Assembly (NCBI GenBank): GCA_965195225.1
Contig: CBDAFL010000022.1
Span: forward strand, 1 to 51,614
DNA from: JAHIKV01 sp965195225
GTDB lineage: Bacteria > Planctomycetota > Planctomycetia > Pirellulales > Thermoguttaceae
Reading direction: 5' to 3'
Length of the DNA stretch: 51,614 nt
Positions within the stretch are counted from its first letter, which is position 1, and the number at the start of each line of letters is the position of its first letter. The notes beneath the pieces were generated by a model. The model was not told the DNA's origin. It made no database searches and was given only the letters and a program-made list of their open reading frames with translations. Both the position numbers and the translations under genes were made by a program. Positions 41,935 to 50,096 of this stretch are shown in pieces.

Positions 41935-43956
41935 ATGTTTGACGTACAAACGCTGTTGATCCTGATTCCCGCCCTGCCGTTGGCGGCGGCGCTGGCCACC
42001 GCCGCGCTCGGCACGCGGGTGCTGCGCGATCGGAGCCACGTGCCGGTGGTGACCGCGCTGACGTTGAGCTTTGTGGCCAGCGTGTTGCTGGTGTTCCAGT
42101 TGCAGGAGCGGATCGAAGAACGTGCAACGCAGCCCGGATCGAGTCGAGCCGCCGGCGTCGAGGAGGAGGTCGCTCGCTGGAGTTGGATCAACGTCCCCGA
42201 TGCCATGCCGCATCCCGACGATGGACGCGTCGAGACGCCAGGCTGGGGTAACTTCAACATCGAAGTCTCGCTCCGGGCCGATCCGCTTACGGCCGTCATG
42301 CTGGCTATGGTCACTTGCATTTCCGCGCTGGTGGCGATCTACTCGATCGGCTACATGCGCGGCGACCCGGGCTACTGGCGGTTCTTCGCCTACGTCGGCC
42401 TGTTCGTCTTTTCGATGACCATGTTGGTCTCGGCGAGCAATTTCTTGTTGCTGTACGTATTCTGGGAATTGGTCGGCCTGTGCAGCTATCTTTTGATCGG
42501 CTTCTGGTATGAACGGCCCGCGGCGGCGGCGGCCGGAAAGAAGGCGTTTCTGGTCAATCGCATCGGCGACGTCGGCTTCGCGTTGGGTATCTTTTTGATC
42601 TGGACGACTTTTGGAACGTTGGATTTCAGCGGCGTCTTTCAATCGGTTGGTCAGCACGCCGGCGACTGGCGAGTGACGGCGATCTGCTTGCTGTTGCTGC
42701 TCGGTGCGTGCGGCAAGAGCGCTCAGTTTCCGTTGCACGTTTGGTTGCCCGACGCGATGGAAGGCCCCACGCCCGTAAGCGCCTTGATCCACGCGGCGAC
42801 GATGGTCACGGCGGGCGTGTACATGGTTGCCCGCTGCACGCCGCTTTTCGCCGCCGCGCCGGACGCCCAATACGTAGTGGCCGTGGTCGGCGGCGTTACG
42901 GCGCTGCTCGGCGCGATCATCGCCATCACCCAGACCGACCTGAAGCGGATACTGGCCTATTCAACTATCAGCCATCTCGGCTACATGTTCGTGGCGCTGG
43001 GTACCGGCGCGCTGCTGGGTATTACGGCCGGCATGTTCCACCTGATTACCCATGCGTTTTTCAAGGCCCTGCTGTTTCTCGGAGCGGGCAGCGTCATGCA
43101 CGCCGCCGGGGGCGTTATCGACATCCATCGGCTCGGCGGCCTGCGACGCCGGATGCCCGTCACGTATTGGACGTTTCTGGTCGGCTGTTTGTCGATCGCG
43201 GGCGTTGTGCCGTTGGCCGGTTTTTGGAGCAAGGACGCCATCCTGCTTTCGTTGCACGACCGCTCGGATCTGGCCGGGGGCGGGCTGTTCGAGATTCTAT
43301 ATCTCACCACGCTGCTCGGCGTCGTGTTGATCGACTTCTACATGTTCCGGCCGTTCTTCCTCGTGTTCCACGGCAAAGAAAAGATTCCGCCGGAAGCCGG
43401 CAATCACCTGCACGAGTCGCCGGGGTCGATGACCGCGCCGCTGGTGGTGTTGGCGTTCGGGTCGGTTGTCGTCGGGGCGTACTTCGAGTGGACGCACGGA
43501 TTCGCCAATTTCCTGTCGTTCACGCCGTCGTTCGAGTGTCTTGCCCAATCCGGTCATACCGCGATCGGCACGGCCGACAAGTGGCGCGTCGCCGCGACTG
43601 GTTCCGTGCTTACGGCGGTTGGCATAGCGGCGGCGGCGATGTTGTACTTGGGCAGTGGGAAAGCCGTCGCACTGCTCGCCCGAGCGATGAACGTCTTCGG
43701 CCTTTACAGTCTCTCTTACGGCAAGTTCTTTTTCGATCCGATCTACAACGCGTTTGTGGTGTGGCCGCTGTTGAGCGTTGCGCGATTGGCGGCGTGGTTC
43801 GATCGCAGCGCGATCGACTCGTTGGTGGACCATTGCGGCCGGATACCCAAGTTGGCCGGCGCCGCGTTGCGTCCGGCGCAAAACGGTCTGGTCCAGTTTT
43901 ACGCCCTGGCAATGGTTTTCGGAGTGTTGGTGTTGTTGGGGATTATGTTGATGTAA
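41935..43956 (+). CDS. nuoL: NADH-quinone oxidoreductase subunit L
   Basis: A 673-residue antiporter-like proton-pumping subunit. The core helices carry the conserved Lys/Glu/His residues: YVFWELVGLCSYLLIGFW, GKSAQFPLHVWLPDAMEGPTPVSALIHAATMV, and SHLGYMFVALG with a following HAFFKALLFLGAGSVMHA. The C-terminal long lateral helix and final membrane segment fit a full NuoL. Confidence 0.95.
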   Translation: MFDVQTLLILIPALPLAAALATAALGTRVLRDRSHVPVVTALTLSFVASVLLVFQLQERIEERATQPGSSRAAGVEEEVARWSWINVPDAMPHPDDGRVETPGWGNFNIEVSLRADPLTAVMLAMVTCISALVAIYSIGYMRGDPGYWRFFAYVGLFVFSMTMLVSASNFLLLYVFWELVGLCSYLLIGFWYERPAAAAAGKKAFLVNRIGDVGFALGIFLIWTTFGTLDFSGVFQSVGQHAGDWRVTAICLLLLLGACGKSAQFPLHVWLPDAMEGPTPVSALIHAATMVTAGVYMVARCTPLFAAAPDAQYVVAVVGGVTALLGAIIAITQTDLKRILAYSTISHLGYMFVALGTGALLGITAGMFHLITHAFFKALLFLGAGSVMHAAGGVIDIHRLGGLRRRMPVTYWTFLVGCLSIAGVVPLAGFWSKDAILLSLHDRSDLAGGGLFEILYLTTLLGVVLIDFYMFRPFFLVFHGKEKIPPEAGNHLHESPGSMTAPLVVLAFGSVVVGAYFEWTHGFANFLSFTPSFECLAQSGHTAIGTADKWRVAATGSVLTAVGIAAAAMLYLGSGKAVALLARAMNVFGLYSLSYGKFFFDPIYNAFVVWPLLSVARLAAWFDRSAIDSLVDHCGRIPKLAGAALRPAQNGLVQFYALAMVFGVLVLLGIMLM

Positions 43957-43978
43957 CTAATTGTTTAGCGGTCGAACG

Positions 43979-44038
43979 GGTGGCACGGGCATCTTGCCCG
44001 TGCTTCGGCCAACACTGGCGAGACGCCAGTGCCACCCG
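43979..44038. repeat. 60-bp double palindrome before nuoM
   Basis: GGGTGGCACGGGCATCTTGC...GCCAGTGCCACCC. Its reverse complement occurs at 47203-47262 with two differences. It contains two hairpin cores (GGGCATCTTGCCC, CTGGCGAGACGCCAG). Confidence 0.85.
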
Positions 44039-44050
44039 GTCGTCGGATAT

Positions 44051-45718
44051 ATGAACGTACTATTACTGACATCGCTGTTCCTCCCCTTGGCCGGGGCGTT
44101 GCTGCTCGGCGGCGACCGGAATTGGGCCCGCCACGGAGCGCTGGCGATCGCGCTGGCGGTGTTGGGTATCGCGGTCGTGCTGGTGGCGCGATACCCCGGC
44201 GGCACGGCCCCTTTTGCCTCCACGGATTGGCCCTGGCTCGATTGGACCGCCGCGCCGATCGACGTCCGCTTCCATATTGCCCTGGATGGCCTGAGCCTGT
44301 GGTTGTTCGCCCTGACCGCGCTGCTGATGGTCGTGGCGGTGCTGGTCGGCTGGGAAGCGATCAAGGATCAGGCGTCGCTGTATTACCGGCTGCTGATGGT
44401 CTTGGAGACCGGGATGTTGGGCGTTTTCATCGCCCGCGACATTATTCTCTTCTACGTCTTCTTCGAGTTCACGTTGATCCCGCTCTTTTTCCTGATCGGC
44501 ATTTGGGGGAGCCGGCAACGGCGCTGGGCGGCGATGAAATTCTTCCTCTTCACGCTTGCCGGCAGCATGCTGACGTTCCTCGGCCTGCTGGCCGTCGTGC
44601 TTTGGGTCTACCACCATCCGGCCCCAGAGGCGGCCTCGGGGCGAATGACGTTTTCCATCGCCGAACTGACTGCGTCGCTCGGCGCTCGGCCGATGGACCA
44701 GATGATGCAAATCTGGATATTCCTGGCGCTCTTTGCCGGCTTTGCCGTCAAGGCGCCGCTGTGGCCGCTGCACACGTGGCTTCCGCTGGCCCACGTCGAG
44801 GCGCCCGCGGCGGGGAGCGTCTTGCTGGCCGGCGTGTTGCTGAAGGTGGGCGTCTACGGGTTCGTGCGGTTTAGCCTGCCCATGCTCCCGCAGGCCGCCG
44901 CCATGCTGATGCCCTGGCTCATGTGGATTTCGCTGGCCGGCGTGATCTACGGGGCGCTGGTCGCGCTGGCCCAAAGCGACATCAAACGGCTGATCGCCTA
45001 TTCCAGCGTCAGCCACCTCGGCTTCTGCACACTGGGGATTTTTGCGGCCAACCGGCTGAGCGTCGCGGGGGGTGTGCTGCAAATGGTCAATCACGGGCTG
45101 GCCACCGGCGGACTGTTCGCCGTGGTGGGGATGCTCTACGAGCGGTTCCACACCCGCGAGATCGCCGGCTTCGGCGGACTTGCCCGGCGGTTTCCCCGGC
45201 TGGCTTTCTTTACGCTCGTATTGACTCTATCGAGCATCGCCGTGCCGGGGCTGGCCGGATTCGCCGGCGAGTTTCCGCTGTTGGTGGGCGTTTTTCAACG
45301 CGGCTGGGCCGAGCCTGCTGCTCCCCACGCAATGCAACTCCGCGCGATAGCCGTGCTGAGCCTCGCCGGAGTGGTGTTGGGCGCGTGGTACATGCTGTGG
45401 ATGTATCAGCGGGTGTTTTTCGGACCCGAGCGGTTGCCGGATACTTCCCCCCCTCTACCAAAGGGAGAGGGGACAGAGGGGACCATGCGCGACCTCTCGC
45501 CCCGCGAGATTTGTTGTCTCACGCCGCTGGTGGCGATGATTTTCTGGATCGGTTTGCAACCCGGGTTCTTCCTCGACCGCATGAGACCGACGCTCGACGA
45601 TCTGATCGCCCCGGTGACGCGGGCCTGCGAAACCGCAAGCGATTCACCCCCGCGATCGCAGTCGCGGGGCGTTTTTCCACTATCCACTACCCACTACCCA
45701 CTATTCACTAACCAATGA
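44051..45718 (+). CDS. nuoM: NADH-quinone oxidoreductase subunit M
   Basis: A 555-residue antiporter-like proton-pumping subunit. It starts at MNVLLLTSLFLPLAG; the upstream frame is repeat sequence. The blocks FYVFFEFTLIPLFFLIGIWG, KAPLWPLHTWLPLAHVEAPAAGSVLLAGVLLK and SVSHLGFCTLG show conserved Glu, Lys and His. The last ~25 residues (SPPRSQSRGVFPLSTTHYPL) are coded by a palindrome and heptads. It overlaps nuoN by 4 bases. Confidence 0.95.
   Translation: MNVLLLTSLFLPLAGALLLGGDRNWARHGALAIALAVLGIAVVLVARYPGGTAPFASTDWPWLDWTAAPIDVRFHIALDGLSLWLFALTALLMVVAVLVGWEAIKDQASLYYRLLMVLETGMLGVFIARDIILFYVFFEFTLIPLFFLIGIWGSRQRRWAAMKFFLFTLAGSMLTFLGLLAVVLWVYHHPAPEAASGRMTFSIAELTASLGARPMDQMMQIWIFLALFAGFAVKAPLWPLHTWLPLAHVEAPAAGSVLLAGVLLKVGVYGFVRFSLPMLPQAAAMLMPWLMWISLAGVIYGALVALAQSDIKRLIAYSSVSHLGFCTLGIFAANRLSVAGGVLQMVNHGLATGGLFAVVGMLYERFHTREIAGFGGLARRFPRLAFFTLVLTLSSIAVPGLAGFAGEFPLLVGVFQRGWAEPAAPHAMQLRAIAVLSLAGVVLGAWYMLWMYQRVFFGPERLPDTSPPLPKGEGTEGTMRDLSPREICCLTPLVAMIFWIGLQPGFFLDRMRPTLDDLIAPVTRACETASDSPPRSQSRGVFPLSTTHYPLFTNQ
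45626..45713. repeat. module and heptad tract before nuoN
   Basis: TGCGAAACCGCAAGCG (45626-45641), a CGCGATCGCAGTCGCGG stem, then ACTATCC-ACTACCC-ACTACCC-ACTATTC-ACTAACC (45679-45713) running to one base before the nuoN ATG. It is translated as the NuoM tail. Confidence 0.85.
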
Positions 45719-47349
45719 CCGCCGCCGACCTACGTCTGCTTGTGCCCGAGATCGTGCTGATCGTCGCCGCGGTGACGATATATCTGGCCGGGGCGTTCTC
45801 GACGGCGCGCCGAGTGTGGAGTTGGATCGCCGCCGGCGCGCTGCTGCTGGCGGCGGCCGCACTCTGGTACCAAAACCCGTCGGCCGACGGCGGATCGCTC
45901 GGCTGCGACACATTGGCCCGATACGTCCAATGGTTCGCGCTCGCCGCGGGCGCGCTGCTGGTCTCGCTCGCCTCCAGGCCGCTGCGCTTCGACGGTACGC
46001 CGGAATACGTCGGCTCGTTGCTGTTGACCGTCGCGGGGCTGATGCTCGTCGCCGCCGCCGAGGATATCGTGTTGCTGTTCGTCGCGTTGGAGTTAATCTC
46101 GATTCCCACCTACGTGCTGCTCTATCTTGGCCGCGGCGACGCGGAGAGCCAGGAATCGACCGCCAAGTATTTCTTCCTCGGCGTGCTGGCCTCGGCGATC
46201 CTCTTGTACGGATTCAGTTTTCTCTACGGGGCGACCGGCTCGACCGCGTTTTCCGAGGTACGGGCGGCGCTGGACGGCACAAAAGCCCTGCCCGCGGGTT
46301 TTGCCGTCTTTGCCCGGCTGGCGATGGTGCTGGTCTTTGCGGGCTTGTGTTTCAAGGTCGCCGCCGTGCCGTTTCACTTCTACGCTCCCGACGTTTATCA
46401 GGGAACCACCCACGCCAACGCGGCGTTGCTGTCGGTCGTGCCCAAGGCGGCGGGGTTTGTCGTAATGGCGAGGATTCTCGTGGCGGCCATGCCGGGCATG
46501 GAGCCGTACTCGTGGGGAGTGGTTCTGGCGGTCGCGGTTCTGACAATGACTTTCGGCAACGTGATGGCCCTCTGGCAAGACGACTTCCGCCGGCTGTTGG
46601 CCTACTCGTCGATTGCGCAGGCCGGATATATGCTGCTGGCCTTGGCCGTGGGGTTGGCCGCGCCCGGCGCGCCCGGCGGGTGGAACGGAATCGTGGCACT
46701 ATGGTTCTATCTGGCGACCTACGCGGCTGCCACGATCGGGGCCTTTGCCACAATGGAATATCTCGGCCGCGCGGAGCGCCGGTTGGATTCGGTGGACGAT
46801 TTGGCCGGCTTGGGCCGCACTCGCCCCGCCGCGGCCGCGGTGATGGGCGTCTGCATGTTCTCTTTGGCGGGCGTTCCGCCGCTGGCCGGCTTTTGGGGGA
46901 AACTGCTGGTCTTCGGCGGAGCGCTGAGCGTCGACACTTCGGGAACGGCTGGATGGTGGTTTACCGCGGCGGCGATCGTCGGCGTGTTGAACGCCGCCGT
47001 GGCCGCGGCATACTACCTGCGGATCGTGGCCGTGATGTACTTTCGCATTCCCCTGGCCACTCCATACGCACAAGGCGGCCGCGGTGCATGGATGTCCGCC
47101 GTGGTTTGTGCGTTGCTGGTCGTCGGCATCGGGATATATCCCGGCCCGCTGATGAGGGCAGGGAACTTCTGCGACCAACAATTGCCCCGCGTGGACGGGT
47201 CGGGTGGCACTGGCGTCTCGCCAGTGTTGGACGAAGCACGGGCAAGATGCCCGTGCCACCAAACCAAGAAAAATCCGCCGCCACCCCAACCTGCCCCACA
47301 GTTTGGAATGGCGGCGGCAAAAAAAGTTCCTGCCCCGGATACTTACTAA
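45715..47349 (+). CDS. nuoN: NADH-quinone oxidoreductase subunit N
   Basis: A 544-residue antiporter-like proton-pumping subunit. The blocks LLFVALELISIPTYVLLYLG (conserved Glu), ESTAKYFFLGVLASAILLYG, GLCFKVAAVPFHFYAPDVYQG (Lys, His) and YSSIAQAGYMLLALA are present. The final ~50 residues (GGTGVSPVLDEARARCPCHQ and on) lie in a 60-bp palindromic repeat and downstream sequence, so the native C-terminus was probably near CDQQLPRV. Last gene of the operon. Confidence 0.95.
   Translation: MTAADLRLLVPEIVLIVAAVTIYLAGAFSTARRVWSWIAAGALLLAAAALWYQNPSADGGSLGCDTLARYVQWFALAAGALLVSLASRPLRFDGTPEYVGSLLLTVAGLMLVAAAEDIVLLFVALELISIPTYVLLYLGRGDAESQESTAKYFFLGVLASAILLYGFSFLYGATGSTAFSEVRAALDGTKALPAGFAVFARLAMVLVFAGLCFKVAAVPFHFYAPDVYQGTTHANAALLSVVPKAAGFVVMARILVAAMPGMEPYSWGVVLAVAVLTMTFGNVMALWQDDFRRLLAYSSIAQAGYMLLALAVGLAAPGAPGGWNGIVALWFYLATYAAATIGAFATMEYLGRAERRLDSVDDLAGLGRTRPAAAAVMGVCMFSLAGVPPLAGFWGKLLVFGGALSVDTSGTAGWWFTAAAIVGVLNAAVAAAYYLRIVAVMYFRIPLATPYAQGGRGAWMSAVVCALLVVGIGIYPGPLMRAGNFCDQQLPRVDGSGGTGVSPVLDEARARCPCHQTKKNPPPPQPAPQFGMAAAKKVPAPDTY
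47203..47262. repeat. 60-bp double palindrome in nuoN 3' end
   Basis: The inverted copy of 43979-44038. Translated as the NuoN tail. Confidence 0.85.
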
Positions 47350-47383
47350 ATTCCTCGGACGCTGGTATTATCGCAGACCAGGG

Positions 47384-47454
47384 TGACAACTAGTTGTCAT
47401 ATCATATTAAAATGAACCCGTACATGCGTAAAAGTCTACTGAGTAAAAGTCTAC
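47384..47454 (+). promoter_or_regulatory. palindromic operator-like site and direct repeats
   Basis: TGACAACTAGTTGTCA (47384-47399) is a perfect 16-bp palindrome. TAAAAGTCTAC occurs twice (47429-47439, 47444-47454), 15 bases apart start to start. A weak promoter GTGACA-16-TATTAA overlaps the palindrome, so a repressor bound there would block it. The regulator gene starts at 47469. Confidence 0.5.
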
Positions 47455-47468
47455 CAAGGTAGCAGCCT

Positions 47469-48836
47469 ATGTCTCCACGACGCACCAACGCCGCCGAACT
47501 TGCCAAACTGCTCGATTCGGCCACCCGGCCCGTCTACGTGTTGGACGAGGAATTGACGATCGTGTTCCTCAATCGGGCGTGTCGAGAGTGGCTGGGTACA
47601 GTCGCCGAGGGGCTTGTCGGCCAGCGCTGTGCGTATCACTCAGAACCCAAGTCCCCTGGCGCCGTCGCCGCCGGTCTGTGCCCGCCGCCTCGGATCCTCT
47701 CGGGCGAGACCGTCGAGGCAACGGTCTGTCGGGTTGCCGAGGGCGAAAAATTCGCCCCGCGTTCATGTCGATTTGTTCCCCTGGGGAGGAATAAAGGCGA
47801 TCTTTTCGCAATTGTCGCAATTCTTGACACGGAAGACCGGCTGCCGGATGCCGTCGATGGCAATAGCGAGGCCGATTCGGCCGAAGCCGGGGCAATCGCC
47901 CTGCACGAACACATTTGCCGCTTCCGCAACGAGACCGCCGCGCGGTATCGGGCCGATCGGCTGATCGGCAACGGTCCCGCCATGCGGCTGGCACGCCGTC
48001 AAGTCGAATTGGCCGCGGGCAACCGGTCGAGCGTGCTGCTTGTCGGTCCTCCGGGAAGCGGTCGGCAACGACTGGCCGCCGCCATTCATTTCGGCGGGGG
48101 AGGAAAAGGGACGCTGGTCACTTTGGATTGTTCGCTGTTGGGCGACGATTTGTTGGAAGCTCTCTCCTCGGCCGCCGCAAAGGCAACCGCGCGGGGCTTG
48201 GAAGCCGTGCCTGAAACCTTGTTGCTACACCGAGCGGACGAGCTTCTGGCCGACGTGCAGGTCCAGTTGGCCGATTTTCTTTCCAACCGATTGTCGAGTT
48301 GGCGGCTGGCGGCCACGGCGGCCGAATCGCTCGGCGAGTTGGCCAAGCGGGGTAAGTTCCACGCCGATCTGGCCGCGATGCTGAGCACCATCGCCATTGA
48401 ACTGCCGCCGCTGGTCCAGCGACGCGAAGACATCCCGTTGCTGGCTCAAATGTTTATCGAGGAGCGCAACGCGGCGGGGCCGCGGCAGATCGGCGGTTTT
48501 TCGCAGACCGCGCTCGATCGGCTGGATGCATATCACTGGCCGGGCAACCTCGACGAGCTGGCCGAGGTGGTGGCCGAATCGCACCGCCGCGCCGCCGGCC
48601 GGGAGATCGGCCCCGGGGATCTTCCCGAGCGATTGCGGTTGGTGGCCCAAGCCGCCGCTGGGCCGCGCCGCGTCGAGGAGACCATCGTACTGGACGAGTT
48701 TCTCGGCCGAGTCGAGCGCGAGCTGATCCGCCGCGCCCTGGCGCGGTCGAAAGGGAACAAGGCCCGAGCCGCACGCTTGCTTGGCGTCACCCGTCCGCGG
48801 CTATATCGACGCATGGTGCAATTGGGGTTGGAGTAG
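47469..48836 (+). CDS. PAS / degenerate AAA+ / Fis-type regulator
   Basis: A 455-residue protein laid out like sigma-54 activators. A PAS domain is at ~8-60 (LDSATRPVYVLDEELTIVFL). An AAA+ domain is at ~165-400 (IGNGPAMRLARRQVELAAGN; ELPPLVQRREDIPLLA; YHWPGNLDELAEVV). The Fis-type helix-turn-helix is at ~415-455 (KGNKARAARLLGVTRPRLYR). The ATPase is crippled: Walker A reads GPPGSGRQ without the Lys, Walker B lacks its Asp (LLLHRADEL), there is no GAFTGA loop, and the Arg-finger region reads FHADLAAML. It likely binds DNA without activating sigma-54. Confidence 0.82.
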   Translation: MSPRRTNAAELAKLLDSATRPVYVLDEELTIVFLNRACREWLGTVAEGLVGQRCAYHSEPKSPGAVAAGLCPPPRILSGETVEATVCRVAEGEKFAPRSCRFVPLGRNKGDLFAIVAILDTEDRLPDAVDGNSEADSAEAGAIALHEHICRFRNETAARYRADRLIGNGPAMRLARRQVELAAGNRSSVLLVGPPGSGRQRLAAAIHFGGGGKGTLVTLDCSLLGDDLLEALSSAAAKATARGLEAVPETLLLHRADELLADVQVQLADFLSNRLSSWRLAATAAESLGELAKRGKFHADLAAMLSTIAIELPPLVQRREDIPLLAQMFIEERNAAGPRQIGGFSQTALDRLDAYHWPGNLDELAEVVAESHRRAAGREIGPGDLPERLRLVAQAAAGPRRVEETIVLDEFLGRVERELIRRALARSKGNKARAARLLGVTRPRLYRRMVQLGLE

Positions 48837-48894
48837 TGGGTAGTGGATAGTGGATAGTGGATAGTGCGTTCAGCAAACCGCTTACGGTTTCGCA
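48834..48894. repeat. heptad tract plus module
   Basis: TAGTGGG-TAGTGGA-TAGTGGA-TAGTGGA-TAGTGCG (48834-48868), the first unit holding the regulator stop codon, then AACCGCTTACGGTTTCGCA (48876-48894), 8 bases before the next ATG. Confidence 0.85.
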
Positions 48895-48902
48895 AATAAA
48901 CG

Positions 48903-49355
48903 ATGAGTACCGATACCGAAGAAAATATCGCCCGGCTGATCGTCTGCGAGCGCGACGGGCGCTGGGCCGTGGCGTTGCGTCGTGAATTGGCCGGCGCGGG
49001 CGTCCGCGTTTGGGAAACGCGCACGCTAGAGGACTGCCGCCGCGAGTTGATCGCAAGTCCCGCCTCTTTCGTGGTCTTGCAAATGGCCCGCGACGCGATC
49101 GAAACGCTCCGTTTCGTGGCATTGCAGACGCGGGAGTTCCCCACCGCCCGGCTGGTGGTGGTGGCCAAACGCTCGCAAGCCGCCTCCGAGTGGCCGATCC
49201 GCGAGGCCGGGGCGGTCCATTTCCTCTGCTCTCCCCGGCAAGTCGGCCTGTTGGCCCGAATGGCCTGCCGCCACCTGGCGCAAGTCCCCCCGCCGCAGCG
49301 GAGCTTGACCGAGCGTATCTGGGCAAGCCTTCCCTGGGGTGCGAGAAGCGTCTGA
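48903..49355 (+). CDS. receiver-like protein, 150 aa
   Basis: A single-domain alpha/beta protein (ARLIVCERDGRWAVALRREL; ASFVVLQMARDAIETLRFVA; ARLVVVAKRSQAASEWPIRE; GAVHFLCSPRQVGLLARMAC) with the strand order of response-regulator receivers. The phospho-acceptor Asp after the third strand is replaced (VVLQMARD), so it may not be phosphorylated. It follows the degenerate regulator on the same strand and ends before a long gene-free stretch. A partner role in signalling is inferred. Confidence 0.65.
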   Translation: MSTDTEENIARLIVCERDGRWAVALRRELAGAGVRVWETRTLEDCRRELIASPASFVVLQMARDAIETLRFVALQTREFPTARLVVVAKRSQAASEWPIREAGAVHFLCSPRQVGLLARMACRHLAQVPPPQRSLTERIWASLPWGARSV

Positions 49356-49495
49356 TAGTCAAAGTGCGTCGTACAGAGGTACGGCCCGTTCTCCGTAGAC
49401 TCTTTCGGTTGCCGAATGTCTGTCGGCTTTTCTGTGAGCGCCGCTTGAAGGCTCGCGGCGAGTCGATTTTTCCCTTGATTTTCTTGAATCTTTTA

Positions 49496-49525
49496 TTGAC
49501 TTTTAGATGTTTTCGGGCATATAAT
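49496..49525 (+). promoter_or_regulatory. near-consensus sigma-70 promoter
   Basis: TTGACT (49496-49501), 18 bases, TATAAT (49520-49525). An ATG at 49529 opens a 71-codon frame (MIRFIGPLRSAW...), but it lies too close to the -10 to be on a normal transcript, so that frame is doubtful. The gene-free interval 49356-50093 is otherwise structured and GC-rich. Confidence 0.6.
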
Positions 49526-49840
49526 AACATGATACGTTTCATCGGACCACTCCGTAGCGCGTGGTCGTACACGCGAAGTGTGAGGTTGCCCCGTTCGGGG
49601 CCGCCAGCCGGGGCGCTCGGCCGACACCTGAGCGCCCTCGAACGACGCCGCCGGTTGTGGCGGCAGCAGGAGGATATTCAGGCCGGTCTGGTCGATTACT
49701 TGGCGATTCCACCGTATCCGCCTCGACCGCGGCCGCCATCGTAGTGCGTTACGTTTCTCTACTCTTATCGAGGAGGACCGCTCGTTCGGAAGTTGGTGTC
49801 CTGCTTCTGCTTCTCTCGCTTTACCAAAAAGGAGGATCGT

Positions 49841-49888
49841 TTGATCGCAGACGTTGTGAATGTTTTTTCCGGCGCGTTTGCCGCTTGA
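49841..49888 (+). other. possible 15-codon peptide with strong SD
   Basis: AAGGAGG lies 5 bases before a TTG start, giving MIADVVNVFSGAFAA. It would be ~310 bases into the transcript from the promoter at 49496. It may be a small protein or a chance site. Confidence 0.25.
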
Positions 49889-50001
49889 TGGACGTAATGC
49901 ATAATATCGCGGGCCGGCGGCTTTGTTCCGCGGCCCCTGTAACGTGCCAAAGCACGTAGCACGTCCTAGCGGCAAGCGCGTCGGTGTTTTTCTTGATGGC
50001 A

Positions 50002-50096
50002 TAAAGCCGCGACCGTTGGTCGCACCCCTTTCCGATCGTTGGCGGCGCTGTAACCAACGGTCGAATAGATGGGCGCGACCAACGGTCGCGGCTTTA
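50002..50096. repeat. 22-bp perfect inverted repeat
   Basis: TAAAGCCGCGACCGTTGGTC (from 50002) is exactly complementary to 50075-50096. Each arm also folds on GCGACC/GGTCGC. The right arm supplies the TAA stop codon of the GTPase gene. Confidence 0.85.

Noticed and set aside
49010..49744. 244-codon frame spanning the receiver-like gene and its downstream region
   Set aside because: The first part is out of frame over a better gene. The last 71 codons begin next to a -10 box and are Arg/Pro-rich, so coding is doubtful.
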